Below are positions 10,997 to 24,100 of a stretch of DNA of 64,000 nt, piece by piece. Every line of letters starts with the position of its first letter. Positions within the stretch are counted from its first letter, which is position 1. The notes below the pieces were generated by a model. It was not told the DNA's origin. It saw only the letters and a list, made by a program, of their open reading frames with translations, and did not search any database. The stretch covers positions 1,799,173-1,863,172 of the forward strand of contig NW_026947502.1 in the NCBI RefSeq assembly GCF_034190915.1. The letters are read 5' to 3'. The stretch comes from Cavia porcellus. Its lineage: Eukaryota > Chordata > Mammalia > Rodentia > Caviidae. A program made the translations under genes and the position numbers.

Positions 10997-11443
10997 GTGA
11001 GCACTGTTCTTTCTCTCCTCGGTGGACCGGTTCCCGGGGTCCCCTTGGGAGGGGCAGGCCTGAGCTGAGAACCAGCCTTTCCTGCCCACCGGGTGCTTAG
11101 GGACCACCTGCAAGGCTGAGCTTGACCGGAGGGCAAGCTGTTTCTGACTCTCTGAGGGGTTGATTTAGGGAGCCCCAAATCTGCTCCTTTTTACCCCCGT
11201 GCCTACGTGCAGGGTTTACAGGTTTAAGTCGGTGTCTCTGTGTGTGTGCATGTAGTCTCGGAAGTGTGTGCACTTGCACGAGTTTTGGAATGGTGTGTGC
11301 TTGTGTCTGGGTGCTGGCATACCCGTGTGAACCCGGAGTGTGCCCTTCCCTCTCCAGCGTGGGGCGTCTCTGAGTTTCTGCTCACCTGTGTATCCTCGTA
11401 TCTGTTGAGTGAGCTTCTGTGGCTTTTAGAGCATGGATATGTG

Positions 11444-11445
<2 letters not shown>

Positions 11446-11487
<42 letters not shown>

Positions 11488-11495
11488 ACGTGCAC
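11446..11495. repeat. (GT)n microsatellite with a palindromic end
   Basis: Fifty bases of uninterrupted alternating purine and pyrimidine, about twenty GT units, end in the palindrome GTGCACGTGCAC. It lies about 450 bp inside intron 2 and is preceded by 230 bp of TG-rich DNA. The tract is Z-DNA-prone and probably polymorphic. Confidence 0.92.
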
Positions 11496-11499
11496 TGGC

Positions 11500-13720
11500 A
11501 GTGAGTATTCTTGCTTCTGTGTCTGTGAGTGATACCAGCCCCAGGGCAGATTGTGATCCCAAGGTGCCTGGTCACCCTCTGCCCTTGGCTGGTCAGTGAT
11601 TTTACAAGGCAGTGATTTTACACTGTGGTTTCCTGCTGAACTCCAGCTGGCTGTTTGAAAAGTCAGTATTCTCCATTTGGAGCCAAGGGGAGTGTCTGGT
11701 GCCTGGGAGCTGCTTGATCTTCTGGGGGGCAGTCCCTGAAGGACAGGAGAGGCAGGCAGGATCCTCCTTCAGGATCGTGGGGCTGCCCAGTATGACCAGA
11801 GCCCTGGGATGTCCACCTGCTTCAGGGACCCAGCGGGACCGTGGCTCAATGCGAGGGCATCTTGGAGGGACCCAGTCAGTGCGCAGGGAGGAGGCCGACG
11901 TTGGTGGTACAGCACAGTCCCGCAGCCGGGGCCTGGCACACGGCAGCAGCCACTGCAGTTTTCTATTTTGGGTTGGGTATGTGGTGGTCAGGCCGGCCGT
12001 GCTGGCCAGACATCTGAAGCTGCCCACCGTGGGTTCTGCTCTAATTGCTGCCCGGGTGCTGCCAGCCTCCGGGCCCTGAGCCTGGCGGTCCTCAGGCTGC
12101 CCCGCTGGCCCTGCTGGCCGCAGAGCCTGCCATTACCCCCAGCCTGTAACCACTGGTGTTCTTTTTATGGACACACAGGAAACGTCACTTGTTGCTTCAG
12201 AAAATCACTGCCTGTGGTTGGAGTGAGTTAGAAGCTGGGCCTGCTGCAAATCCGTGACTGCAAATGTCCTTGGAGGAGTAGGGTGGACGCAGGACAGCTG
12301 TTTGTATTCCCTGCTGGCTCTGAGGGTTGCCCCGGGGCTCCCAGTGTGTCTGATCTTACGCTGCAGGCGGGTTTCCGATGCCAGGAGACTCGCTGGGGAC
12401 TTGGTAAGGTGAGGGACAGCGCACGTGGGTGTGATTGCTGTCAGCCTTGGAGTGCATCAGGAAGGGCTGTGCCTCATTCCTCTTCATTCAGCCACCCCTC
12501 AGATGTCTGGTCCTGTTCAGAGATGTGGCAGACCCCTGCCCATGGGGGTGGGAATGGTGGGGGTGAGGGTGTCCTTGGCTTGGGTGTGCTCCTGGGGCTC
12601 TCCACATGGGGTCTCGGGCGGACTGGCTAGCTGGAGAGAGGAGTGTACCAACGAGCCAGGTGTGGGCTGGCCGGGGCAGGACAGGTATGCTAATGTATCA
12701 CAGGGGTCAGACGTCTGCAGGGCTGGAAGGAACCCTGGGGACGCCTGACTGGCCTTGATGGCCAGTTCATAGTGGCCTCAAGGCAGTAGGCCACCATTAT
12801 TAGTTCTCCATTTGTTCTGGTCTTTTAAGAGAAAAATGTATATCTGTTGCAATTTTATGCCAGTTAATTCCTTAGCCCTTAAAGTCCCCTTGTGCCTCTG
12901 TGATTTCCCTTGGCCAAGGAGCCAGGGCTCCACACCACAGGGTGCTTCTGTGTCTATAGACACTGCAGGTGGCAGGGGGAAGCCTGGTCCTGGGGGTGCA
13001 GATGCTGTATGAAGCTCCGAGAGGTTGAGTGACTTGCGTGCGGTCCCTCACCAGGGCTGGCGGGAGTCAAGCCCTTGTGCCTTGGGGCTCCCGAGTCTGA
13101 GTGGGTGGGGGATGCTGAGATGCAGTGAGGGAGCAGTGACCTGTGCCCCCCAGACTTCCTGTGGCCCAGTGACAACCTGTGCTGCCTGAGCCCTGAGTTC
13201 AGCCTCCCGCGCTTCTCCCAGGTGGATGGCAGATGCCTGAAACCTGGGGTTGCAGGGTCTAATGACCAAGCAGATTCAGCTGCTCCCCGGGGGAGGCCCA
13301 GGCTCTGCATCTACCTGGAGACCTCAAGAGGCTTTGCCAAAGGCCTGCTCACCCTGTTCCTCCCAGAGCGGTCTGTGAAGCTCTGCTCTGAGCAGTGAGC
13401 TCACAGGTCACAGGAAAAGGGAGAGCCGGCAGCTGCGTCCCCTGGGGACCGGGAGCTCTGGATGGGACACTGAAGAGGCCCGAAGAGCTTAGTGTGACCC
13501 AGCACTTTGCTCGTGGCTGGATCCTTTGCATGCACAGCATGCATGCAGAGCCCCGAGCGGCATGTGGAGGACCATGGTAACTAGGTCCCTTTCAGGTGCG
13601 TGGCACACATTAGGTATTGGCATCCTGATCCTGAAGACTGCGCACTCCTCTGAGGTGAGGGCAGGCTCTAGTTGTCGTTACCAGAGGTACTGGGCTCCTA
13701 TTTAGTGCCAGGGACTCATG
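11500..13720. other. Intron 2, unique sequence
   Basis: No exon or clear transposon. A stretch near 13,008-13,075 resembles a MIR remnant on the minus strand but is too short to call. Confidence 0.5.
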
Positions 13721-13724
13721 TCAC

Positions 13725-14110
13725 TGTAGCAGTCAGAGTCATTTCAGCTATGGTGACAGAAAACTCACATTAGTTTAGACATGAGGGGACCTACTCAGCT
13801 CACTAAGCATTACGTCTTCAGGTGCGGCTGCATCTGGGCACTGCTCTGTGGTGACCTGTGGGCCCTGGTGGAGCCATGCTGCCCTTTCCCACCAACCTTA
13901 GCGGGATCTTGTGTGTGTCACTCAGACTCTCTAGGGTGACGCCCAAAGTCTTGGGCCGAAAGACAGTGTGTGTACTCATGGAGGGGCTGCTGAGTATGAC
14001 ATCCAGCCTCAAGTACAGCGGCCAGGAGTTGTGCGTAGTATTCTCTGGGCAGAGCAGAAACTGCCCATCCCGCGGGGAGAGATTGCTGAGCTGAGTCTCC
14101 CGCACATTAT
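13725..14110 (-). repeat. Ancient interspersed repeat, family not assigned
   Basis: The order 'cagctatggtgacagaaaactca...' then 'cactaagcattacg' resembles an old mammalian repeat. A related arrangement appears at 27,335-27,720. I cannot name the family from sequence alone. Confidence 0.35.
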
Positions 14111-14214
14111 GCTGCTGCAGAGGTGGTTCTAGTGGGGCCAAGGGACGGGTGCAGAGACTGTGCATCATTTTTGTACACTGATTGAAAGCCCAAGGAGAGG
14201 CTGTTGGCATAAGG

Positions 14215-14412
14215 AGTAATAATCGTGACAGTGTTTAGCCGGGCCAAGCGCTTCTGTCCCATGGCCTTGTTTTGTCCTCATAAGGGCCTGTGGAGTGGGT
14301 CCTGATTTCATCCCCATTCTGCAGAAGGGTAAACCAAGGCTCAGGAGACCAGAGAGCTGGCTGTAGTCTTGGCAGCCAGGATTTGAACACACGTCTGTCT
14401 GACCACAGGGTC
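14215..14412 (-). repeat. MIR SINE
   Basis: Nearly the whole reverse-orientation MIR is visible: 'ttttgtcctcataagggcct', then 'tcatccccattctgcagaag', then 'caggatttgaacacacgtct'. These match the tRNA-derived core and 3' part of MIR. Confidence 0.8.
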
Positions 14413-17325
14413 ATGGTACTTTTTTTCCCCTGCATGATAACGAAAAGAACAAAGATGAACGTTTTCATAGTACACTTTCGGCCCCTCCTGTTCCATCCTG
14501 GAGGGCTCCTCGGTTGGCAGTGTTGGCCATTGTCAGTGTGAGTGAGGGCTCGGGAGCGGCCCGTGGGCTGAGTGTCCTTTGGCTGTTGGGAACTGGCTGT
14601 GGGCCATAGCTCGTGAGCATCCAGATGCCTCGCTGCCAGGTCACCACAGTGGGGACTCTAGTGGATGGAAGCTGCCACTTCTGTCCTTCACTCTGTGGGG
14701 CCAGGGACCTCCCTGCCTCAGCGCTGGACCCAGTGATTGCTGCCTGCGAGGGCAGTAGGGAGGGTCTGGCCTTTGAGGACTGATCTGGTCCTGGGGCCTT
14801 TGAGAGCAGGTGACACCTCCTGTGGGGGCTCTGGAGGGGTCCCCGCGAGCCTCAGTGTGTCCCAAGCTCAGAGGGCCCTGGGTCCACAGCAAGGAGGAAG
14901 CTGGCTGCTGCCTCTTGGGCCAGTGCAGGCGGTGTGCTGGTCAGTACTCAAACAGCCAGTCTTGGGCATTTGGAATCACTGGAAGACACAGGGAGAAGGC
15001 ACAGCTGTCACTAGGGACCCAATTAGAGGGCTGCAGGTGCCGACGGGTCCCGGGGCTGGGGCTGGGGTGACGGGTCCAGCCGGCCACTCAGGGTCCCACT
15101 CCCTCCCGCTCTGCAGTGAGAGGGGGTAGTAGCTGGAGAGAGGCTCTCCTCAGGTCAGAGTGGGGTCCTTCCTGGCCACTGCTGAAGCATCTGCGTAGCC
15201 CCTGTGGCAGTCTCAACCTCCCCTCAGCTGGCTACCTTCCTTCGGATTCACTTTAAGTGACAGAAAGTTGGCTCATGGTGGATGCAGCCTGCAGAGGACT
15301 TGATGGACGCAGTGATTTGAGGGTTCTGAGGAGGTTAGCCTCAGGCACGCTGCACCCAGCAACTCAGAATGCGCTGTCTCAGTCCAGCCACTCAGATCAT
15401 TCTAGAATGCGCCCCTCTTGTGTGGGAGCCTTCAGCAGCCCTGGGCCTGACCTATCTTCCAAGGAGTACGTCCTCTGAACTGAATGGGCCCTGCAAGAGT
15501 CCAGGCACCTCCTGGATCATTGTTCAACCATCTGTAATGTGGATGCTGAGTCTTGTGCCCACCTTTGTGACACCCCACCTCAGAAGTGGGAGGAGTTCAG
15601 TAGTGCTCGGCTGTGCAGCTGCTTGGGGGCACCTTCCCCACACATCCTGATGTTCTGTGCCATCCTCTACGCCCCACCTTTCGCTTGGATGGGAGTCCCA
15701 GGGCCCCTTCTTCTAGAGCACTGATACCCAGCTAGCCTCGTCTTGGAGACGGCTGGGCTGCACCCTGGTCTTCGCCCAGGGCTGCCTACCGCACCTGGCC
15801 TCATGCCCTGTCTTTGCCCCATGCAGCAGCCATCTGTCAAATCGTGTCACCTCTTTGCTTTTTACTGCTCTTCAAAAAGAAAAATCCAAAGCGGTGGGCC
15901 TGGTGCTCTGGCCCCTCTCTTTTCTGTGGCTCGGCTGGGACCACAAGCCTTGTCTGTCACCGTCTATCGCCGGACCCCCTATGGCTGTGCCCTGTCACCT
16001 GAGCTTTCAGTTTTCCAGTGGTGGGCTGTGCCTGTCCCCAGCTCTCCGCCCCTACCTGCTGCGCTCCGTAGGTCTTGGCTAAGTGACATCGTATCCTGGA
16101 AGCCGTCCTCGGTTGTGGGTCCTTGTCCTGTCCCTGCTCATGACATCTCCTAACTGATGTGGAGTCCAGCTGCAGCCTGGGTGGGTGGTATGCCCAGGTT
16201 CCTCTGTGCCCAGCGCTCAGGCCTGGCCCACTTCTCTGTTGTGCTCTGCTGCTAAGCCCAGGGCCTTCGGAGGTGGCCGAAGGTGCAGGAGGACCTACAT
16301 GGTCATGCTGGTTTCCTAGCCTTGCATTGGGTTTGGAATGTGAGTTTGGATCCTCTGGTTTAACACGGGTGGAGCAGGGCAGGGGGTGGCGTCGGGGAAG
16401 GGGAGACAGGAACCGGGCTGCACTTCTGTGCTGTGCTTCTGACTCTGTTGACATTGTGGGGCCCAACAGGCTCTGTGTGAAGACCTCCCGGGGTCCCAAT
16501 GGTGCTCCTAGAGGCAGATATGGAGGTGCAGGGGGCGTCAGCAGGCCACTGGCTGGCGAAGGCTAGTGGCAGGGGCTATCTGTGACACCCAGTCGAGGAC
16601 ACAGTCCATCTTCACCTTGGCCACTCTGTCTCGTCCCACTGCATGTGGCCCATGTCCCTGAGCCTGCAGCTCCGCAGCCTCCTGGCCACCTCACCACCGC
16701 CTCTCACTGGGGCCCACTTGGTGGAAGGAAGAGGCTTCCGAGGGGCTCTCCCCACAGCGGGTGGACAAGGGATGTGTGGTGGATCCGTGACTGCTGAGAT
16801 GGAGGTGGCTTGCTGAGGGCTGTGCTCAAGGGGCAGGGTGCAGGGCGTGGGTCCCCTGTTCCCTGAGAGGGCTGTACTCAAATCTGCTCCAGCCAGGGTA
16901 GTATCTTGGGCTTGGGAGAGGGAACTCAGGAGTGAGTGTGGTGCCTTGAACCCCTTGCTCAAGTCCTGCTCTGGGACCCTCTTGGTTGCAGCTGCTCCCA
17001 CACCCTGTGAGGCAACCTGGTGGGGAAGAGGGAGGAAGGCCGAGTTTACAGCAGGCACCCCCCGCTGAGTGCCCCCTAACCAGGCAGGCTTAGGTCACGG
17101 GACCTTTGCGGGACCACTTGCCATGGCTCAGGGATGAAACGTGCTGATTGGCTCCAACCTGAGTCACATGCTTTCCGGTGGACAGGTCATGAAGGAGCAA
17201 GGGCTGCTGGGAGGCAGACCATGAGGGTCCACCCCATGAGAGAGTGCTGGGCTATCCTTATTCCTGCTGTGCCCAGGCTGAGGGCTTCTGCATGAGAGAT
17301 GCCCCTGGAAAGCCAGCAGTGGTGG
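14413..17325. other. Intron 2, unique GC-rich sequence
   Basis: No gene or well-preserved repeat seen. Open frames here are short, overlap on both strands and match no family I know. Confidence 0.5.
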
Positions 17326-17329
17326 TACC

Positions 17330-17460
17330 CAATCCCTGCTGTGTCCTATAAGCTCACCGGTGCTGCTCCCATTTTATAGATAAGGACCCTGAGGCCCAGG
17401 AGAGTTACTCAGATCTGTAGGGCTTTCCCTGAATGTGGAGTCAGCCCGGACCCTGGGGAG
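17330..17460 (-). repeat. MIR SINE fragment
   Basis: Contains 'cccattttatagataagg' followed by 'accctgaggcccaggagag', the reverse MIR core. Confidence 0.6.
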
Positions 17461-18039
17461 GCCACGCCCTGGTCTCTGGGCCAGAGCCTAGGGACACTTG
17501 CTCTCCCTGGACCAGCCCCTGCCATGCACTGGTGTTTCTGCCGCTGGGGGCTGAGTTGTCGGCACCACTCATTTCTGTGTGCTGGTTCTGGTTCCTCCTG
17601 TAGTGGCCGGCTTGGACCTCTGGGTTCCTCTAAGCCCCAGCACTTGATGATGATGAGTGGGGGACTAAAAGTCCTCTCGGCCGAGAGTCAGGCAGGAAGT
17701 AGGAGTGGCTGAGTCTCTGCCCAGGCCTGCAGTGGGGACCAGAGTTCCACAGCAGGTGTGAGTGGAGGAGTTGGGAAGGGCTCATCTTCTGGGTGCCCTG
17801 GGGTGTGCCCCAGGGCCCAGCATGCCCACTCCATCTGCTCAACTTCACTTTGACTTCGTAGCGGTCTGAGCTGCGGCCTGCACCTCCCTGTCTGGTCTGG
17901 GACGAGCCGTAGGGGCAGGTGTGTGGGCTTCCTGGGGACCGGGTTCTGCACAGAAAGCCAAGCATCTTTTGTAACTTGAATCTCCTGCTCTGGCAGGAGA
18001 TTCTGTAGCCCTGGGCGGGGCCCTGTGTATCTATACTTG

Positions 18040-18370
18040 TGTGGTCACATATGAAGAGTGTGTGTGGAAGTATGTGCATGCATGTGCACGTCAGGTATGT
18101 AGGGATATGTGTGCGCACAGAAGTGTGCACGGCAGCGTATGTGTATGCATGCGTAGCTCAGCGTGTGTGGGTGTCCATGAGTCTGCCACGTGTGCATTGG
18201 AATGAGCGTGTGTATAAATGGGCACATGTGTAAGGGCACCTGTAGGTGCTTGTGTGTGTGTCTCTGTAGGCATAAGTGTGCGCTCAGGAGGTTATGGGTT
18301 TGTGTGTGCATTAGAGGAGCCACATGTGTGTGTGCCCTGTGTGTATGCTTGTGCATGTGTGTGTTCTCGG
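18040..18370. repeat. Degenerate TG/CA-rich tract
   Basis: About 330 bases dominated by imperfect TG, TGCA and GTAT units with no long pure run, probably an old decayed microsatellite. It produces His/Thr-rich and Cys/Val-rich spurious frames. Confidence 0.85.
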
Positions 18371-20405
18371 CAGGGTTCTCTGTGGCCATGGGTCCTGAAG
18401 TAGGGTGCAGGTGTGGGGGCCACCCCAGCCCTCTGTCCTCTGGCGCTGCCTTGTGGCTCCCCTCCCTCACTGGTCCTCAGGAATGGGAGGGTCCAGGTAG
18501 GAGCCCCGAGCTCTGCTGAGTATGTTTCATATTAAATGTCAGCTGTCCAGCGGTTCTGCGACGCTGCCATTAATATGGAGAAGTTATTACTAGCCCTGGA
18601 GCCAGCTCCTCAGGCTCATCCATGAATTTCAATTATACTGCACATTGACTCCAGGGCAGGTGGAGCGGGGCACGCGGTTTCCGCTTGCAGGCAGCGGCAG
18701 CCCTGGCATCCAGGAGCAGGGGCTGGGCACAGCTGAGAGCTCAGGTGGTCTGTGCTGACCCCACCCCACCCTGTGTATTTTGGTGGTTGCTGAGCAAGAA
18801 GTGGCCTTGGCACATCTGGGCCAGAAGCTGCTGCTCATGTGCTCAGCTCTGCCCCACAGCTACACAGCTGGGACCAGGGCCACGACTCTGGGAGACACAG
18901 CTCATCGGATGATAGAAGGAAGAGCCTGTCAGCACCCCTCCCCGGGCACCGGAAGACTGTGATTGATACTAAATGACCATGCAGCCCAGGCGGAGGCTCA
19001 GGACAGCCTGGCTGTTTCTGCAGTTCACTGGGCCTACAGAGCCATCAGGTATTGGTCTCCATTATTTTATATTCTGCCAAGAAAGAGGAGTGTTCCCGAT
19101 GCAACTGCCACCTGCATCTCATCGCAATCTCCTGAGGCGTGGGCACCAGCGCCTGCAGCTCCTGTGGCCTGGGTGCACATTGCTGTCCACCCGGGTGAGA
19201 GAGTCAGCCCTCCTGCTTGAGCTGTTCTGCATGTGCAGTGACCAAGGGAAGCCCTGCCTGTCTGCTTTCTCCTGCTCTGGGACCCTGTGGAGTAGCAGTC
19301 GTTCCTCCAGGATGGGCACTGGCCTCTCCAGGGCTGTGTGTTCCTCTGCATGTCTCTGTGCTGTCCACTACCATTGCAGTGTGACTCCGCAGAGATGTGT
19401 TTGGTGGCAAAGGTCTGGACATGACAGTGCCACCCCTACTTATGCTTTAGTCGGAGCCATGGCTCGGGAAAGCACTGCCGAGGGGGCATGTGCCGGTGGA
19501 GCCCCCGTCCTGATGAAAAAGCATGCTGGCTTTGTTCTGTGTTCAGAGGTGGTGACTGTGGAAAATGCGCCCTACCAGCATGTGGATTTAGAGCCTTGAA
19601 GACATGGCTTGATGTGACGATGATGATGGAGGAGGAGGAGGAACAACTTGCCTGAGGCCCATTCAGGGAGCCGACCCGACCTGCAGGTTCTGTGCTGGGG
19701 ACCTCAGGGCCTGGGCCATGTGTACTCACGGGGCCAGCTCCCAATGGCGGAGCATGTGAGGGTTCACCTAGCTGGGCCCTTCTCCTCTGGAAACAGACAC
19801 TGGGACCACGTAGACAGTGAGATGCATGTATGTTGGATGCAGCACCGTGTAAGGGTCCGTGTGGCTAGTCTGATAGGGACAGAGTTTCTGCAGCTGTGAT
19901 GGGCAGTGGCTTGAGTCCTGAGCATATTGGTGTGTATGTCCAGCTGTGCCCTGCTTAAAAACAAAGACCCGTCTAGGGTATGTGTCACTGGGCAGTGGTG
20001 TCACTGTGCTGCACCCACACAAACGCAGGCAGCTCAAGGTCGCTGGCACATGCTCGAAACCTGTCCTTCACCAGCCCAGGTGTCACCCTATGATTGTGAC
20101 TGAGTGTGCATAGGTCATGCCACGCCCCAGGTCCTTTGTGTGCAAAGGAAACCTCAGGTTAAGGGACGCCTCAGATGAATTGTTTTCCTGGCATCTGTTC
20201 TTGCTCCAGGAATAAGCTGTGCTCACCATGTCAGCTTCAAAACACAGCAGCTACTGCGCCAGAGACTCGGAAGCCACGCAGTCCCAGACAGTAGCCAAGA
20301 GCCACTGAAACGTGCGGTTTCCGCCCAGAGTTTCTCTCTGTGTAAAATACACATCAGACTTTAACGACTTGCTGTCAAAGAAACAAATGTAAGGCATTTT
20401 ACAGG
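18371..20405. other. Intron 2, unique sequence
   Basis: No exon. The interval 18,505-18,650 is AT-richer, with homeodomain-like TAAT/ATTA motifs. A small GAG-type trinucleotide run lies at about 19,628-19,641. Confidence 0.5.
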
Positions 20406-20407
20406 TC

Positions 20408-20505
20408 ATTCATTCATTCATTCTTTTTGTCATGCTGGAGAGCAAACCTAGGTCCTTGCATTTGTAGGCAGGTACTGCACCTCAAATCACACTCTTACCC
20501 GCCAC
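20408..20505 (-). mobile_element. Old ID-like tRNA-derived SINE
   Basis: Read on the minus strand it resembles an ID consensus with many substitutions: a B-box-like segment, 'gcctacaaatgcaaggacct', then a tail of GAATGAAT repeats where the A-tail would be. No clear duplication remains. Confidence 0.55.
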
Positions 20506-20729
20506 AGGAAAAGTTTAGCACCGATTATAGGCTGCATTGATAACCTCTTGGATGCATGACGTTAAATGAAGCAGACTATTGAAGTGAATGCTACCTGTGT
20601 CTCATTCCATTTTTAAAAATGCGTTTGCTATGTGACGCCTGCCTATGTCCTTGCTGTCCTGTGCTGTGGGGATGCCTGGCCGGATCCTTCCTCCTCTGCA
20701 AGCATTTTCTTGCCTGGTCACATCTGTTC

Positions 20730-21110
20730 TTTCAAATGAATTTTTGAATTGTTTTGTCAAGTTAAACAATCCCTTGTGGATTGATTGACATTAAATTAAA
20801 CTTAAAAGCTAATTACAGGAAGAATTGGTGTAATGTATTGTATTTACCAGGAACGTAGTTATCGTTCAGTTTATTTAATTCTGCTGTCATGCAGCGCAGT
20901 AAAGTATTCCACATGTTTAACTCATGCCATCATTTTTTAAAATCAAGGTTATTCCAAGGATTTTTTTTCTTTTTGCCAATGCAAATTGAATCCTTTCCAT
21001 CTATTGTCGTTTACAGGAAAGCTATTGATTTTTATATAATTATTTTTTTATCAAGCAGCTTGACTAAACTCATTAATTCTCTCTGTGACTCCCCTGGGCT
21101 TCCTAGGTAA
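20730..21110 (-). mobile_element. Old L1 fragment (ORF2 region)
   Basis: The + strand reads like antisense L1 ORF2: 'gaattgttttgtcaagtt', later 'aaagctattgatttttatat' and 'ttgactaaactcattaattc'. Several parts have decayed. No open frame survives. Confidence 0.65.
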
Positions 21111-24100
21111 ACAGTGGTGCTGTCTGTAAACCCGGACAGTTTTGGATTCTCATTTCCAACCTGCGCGTCGAGAACCTTCAGAGCCACATTGAGCAACCCG
21201 TGGCTTTGTGCCTTCTCCTTCTCCTTTTCCTCCTCTTCCCCTCCTCTGTGCTGGCTCTAATGGGAATGCCCCCAGAATTCTCTGCTTCATAGAATGCTTG
21301 CTTGAGGATTTAGATGGATTTCGTGTGAAGGCAATATCCTCTGATTCCTACTCTTCTAAGATCCCATCTTTATCAGCAAAGGAGCTGAAATCTAGATAGA
21401 AAATCACACCCTCTTGCCAGGAGAAAAGAGCCAGCAGTGCTTGCAGTCTGGAGCTGGGATCTTGTGTTCTTATGTGGCCACTGGTTCTGTCCCTCACTCT
21501 GCAGGCCCAGGGGGGAGACCCCACACAGGCAGCATGGCGGGTGGGGGTGCAGAGCAGGGGGCAGGCAGCACCTCCCTGCCAGTCAGGCAGCTTCCTGGAG
21601 GACATGGCTGCATGGGGAACAAAATGGGGGTACCCCCACAGCATCTCTACTGTACACCCCTGCAGGCCCCTCATTGCTTGCTGGACCCCGCCCTCTGTCC
21701 TGACCCCCGAGAGGGACAGACTGCACCAGCCTCATCCTCCCAGACCTTCCGTTACTTCTGTCCTGTGCGCATTTGGAAGATACTGTTCACACAAAGGCAG
21801 CTTTCTTCCAGGAGGATGTCTGGGGCTCGCTCTGCTGAGAGGGGGGCGTTTTGAGTGACCTCCCTGGCCATGCCATACCCCAAGGTTCTGAGTGATCAGA
21901 TCCCGCTGAAACCTGGGCTTTGAATTTTTCAGTGGCTGCACAGGAGAATCCCGTACAACAGGACACGAACGCACTGACCTGGAGCGTGGGCTCGAGGCTC
22001 AGGCTGGCAGCCAGCCACAGGGTCCAGCTGTGCCCTTGTTGGCCCGTGATGCCTGTTTCCCCAGGTCCAAGGGAGCAAGGCTCCGGGCCTCCTTCAGAAG
22101 ATTGGCGTGCGGGGACTGTGAGGACAGAAAGAGGGAGCCCAGCGAACAGACCCCTCGCAAGGCTCCCCAGGGGTGCCCACAGTGGGAGGGCCTGATGGCC
22201 AGCAGCGCCTGGTGCCTACTGGTGGCCTGTCCGTGTCAGAGGCGTCTGGGTCTTGGTAGACACTGGACCCTGGTCCTGCGGTCCTGGGTGCAGCACGGTG
22301 AGTCAGGAGCAAGCTTCTGCCCCTAGCCTGGCTGCAGCCCCCTGTCCCCTCCCCTTCCCCTCTGCACCTATTGCTGCCCCTGCCCTGAGCCGATCTCAGG
22401 GTCTCCGGGCAGCATGGCCCTGTTGCAGGCCAGGGTGGCTTGTCTGTGACAGTGGTAGGATAATCCCCAGCAATGCAAGGAAAAAAGTATCTGTTCTTCA
22501 TCCCCAGTCCTTCACGTGGAACCCTAAAACTCCTGTAATTTCCTGAGTGCAAAGGGTGACAGGAGTGTCTTTTGTAGCAGTGCCCTGGCTTGTTCCCTAG
22601 CTTCCAACCCAGAGCTCCGGCCCGGAGTCTGCAGAGAGAGCAGGGTGTTGGTGCATGCTAACAAGGCTGGGCCCTGTCTGCAGAAGGAGCCAGGCAGGAT
22701 GAGGGGGGCGTCTGGCCCCACCCCCATCTCTGGGGAGAGGCGTGGCCAAGGTCCACAGAACCCCGAAGCTACGTCTTGGAGTTTGGCAAGCTTCAGGGCT
22801 GGCCAGCATGTGGGGCTTTCTGGGGTGGGTGTCCAGGAGAAGTGTAAGCTCTGCGGATGCCCTCACTTTGGCTGCTCTGAGCAGGGCCCTTTATAATACC
22901 CCAGCCAGGGTAAGTATCCCCACACGAGGCATCCTGGGGAGTCCTGCTGTTGGACGCGGGGCCTGCTGGCCTGCAGGGCTCTGAGGCTTGTGGGGCCCTG
23001 GGAGGTTGGTGCCAGCCCTGAATGGAGCCAGAGAGGTGGGGGGCTGGGGGCCTGAAGGGGAAGCCACAGGCTGGCGTCTGAACAGCTGAGTAAAAACAGA
23101 TCTGGGGAAGCACCACAGCAGGGCTGTGGGAGAGGAGGGGAGGTCCCAGCCGGCAGCCTCAGGGCCTGCGTTTCTCTGGCAGCTCCAGCTGCAGCTGCTT
23201 CACGGGGCAGGAGGCTGGGGGCTGCACAGAGCCCGCCTCTCCTCCCTCTCCTCTCTTCTCCCTTTGCTCCTCTCCTCACCTGGCTGCCTCCCTCCTTCTC
23301 CTCCTTCCCCACCCTTCATCACCAGGACTCCAGAGCCCTTCCTGGGTGGGGGCTGGCATTGGAGGTGGCATCCAGAACCCACGACTTCTGTGTCCTCCTG
23401 GGATACTTCCAGAGGCCCTGTTGTGACAGGTGCGCTCTTGGCACACGAGTGGCTGTCCCTCCGAGCTGGGAGGAATTGGGATGAGAGAGCGGGACTGGCC
23501 ACCCAGGGCCACAGAGTTCAGAGCCCGGGCTCCTTGTGCCGCAGTGGCCCAGCCTCACTCTGCTCGGGCGCTGTAACCCCAGCCACCCACACAGGCAAAG
23601 CTAACTATGGTGGAGGAGGTCCCGCCAGCTCTAAGCTGGTTGCTAAATGCTTGGTGCATTCCCAGCAAAGAGGCTCCAGGCCACACGCTTAACTCCGCTG
23701 AAGCCAGAATAGCCCCTGCCCATAGGGTGGCTTGGTCTTTGCCCACCATTTCTTGGTGGGCAAAGTGAGGGCAGACCCTTGCTGGGTGTGTCGGAGTAGG
23801 GAGGCACTGCCTGGTATCTGTCCCTACCATCCAGGCATAAGATGCAAGCCAGGGTAGTCTTGGGCGCCGTTGGTGTCTAGGGGCTGAAAAGGCCTTGACT
23901 CTGGTCACTTTGTGGCCTCTGGTGGCTGTGTTAGCTGCCCCAGGACTGGGGCACCCTGTCTTGGTGACCCCCTGTCTCTGATTGGTGGTAGCCTTCCCCC
24001 AATGGCAGGAGGCTGCTGGGGCTGGGCTGGGCTCAGAGCCCTGGTTCTGGGTCCAGCTTCTGGTTAGTTATGTGCAGGCCCGGGGCTCTGTGGTCGAAAC

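Noticed and set aside
9839..11068. Open frame of 409 codons running through exon 2
   Set aside because: Only the exon 2 segment matches ADAMTS2. The front part is intron 1 and the end passes the exon 2 donor.
18045..18470. His/Thr-rich minus-strand frame
   Set aside because: It is a translation of the degenerate TG/CA tract and not a gene.
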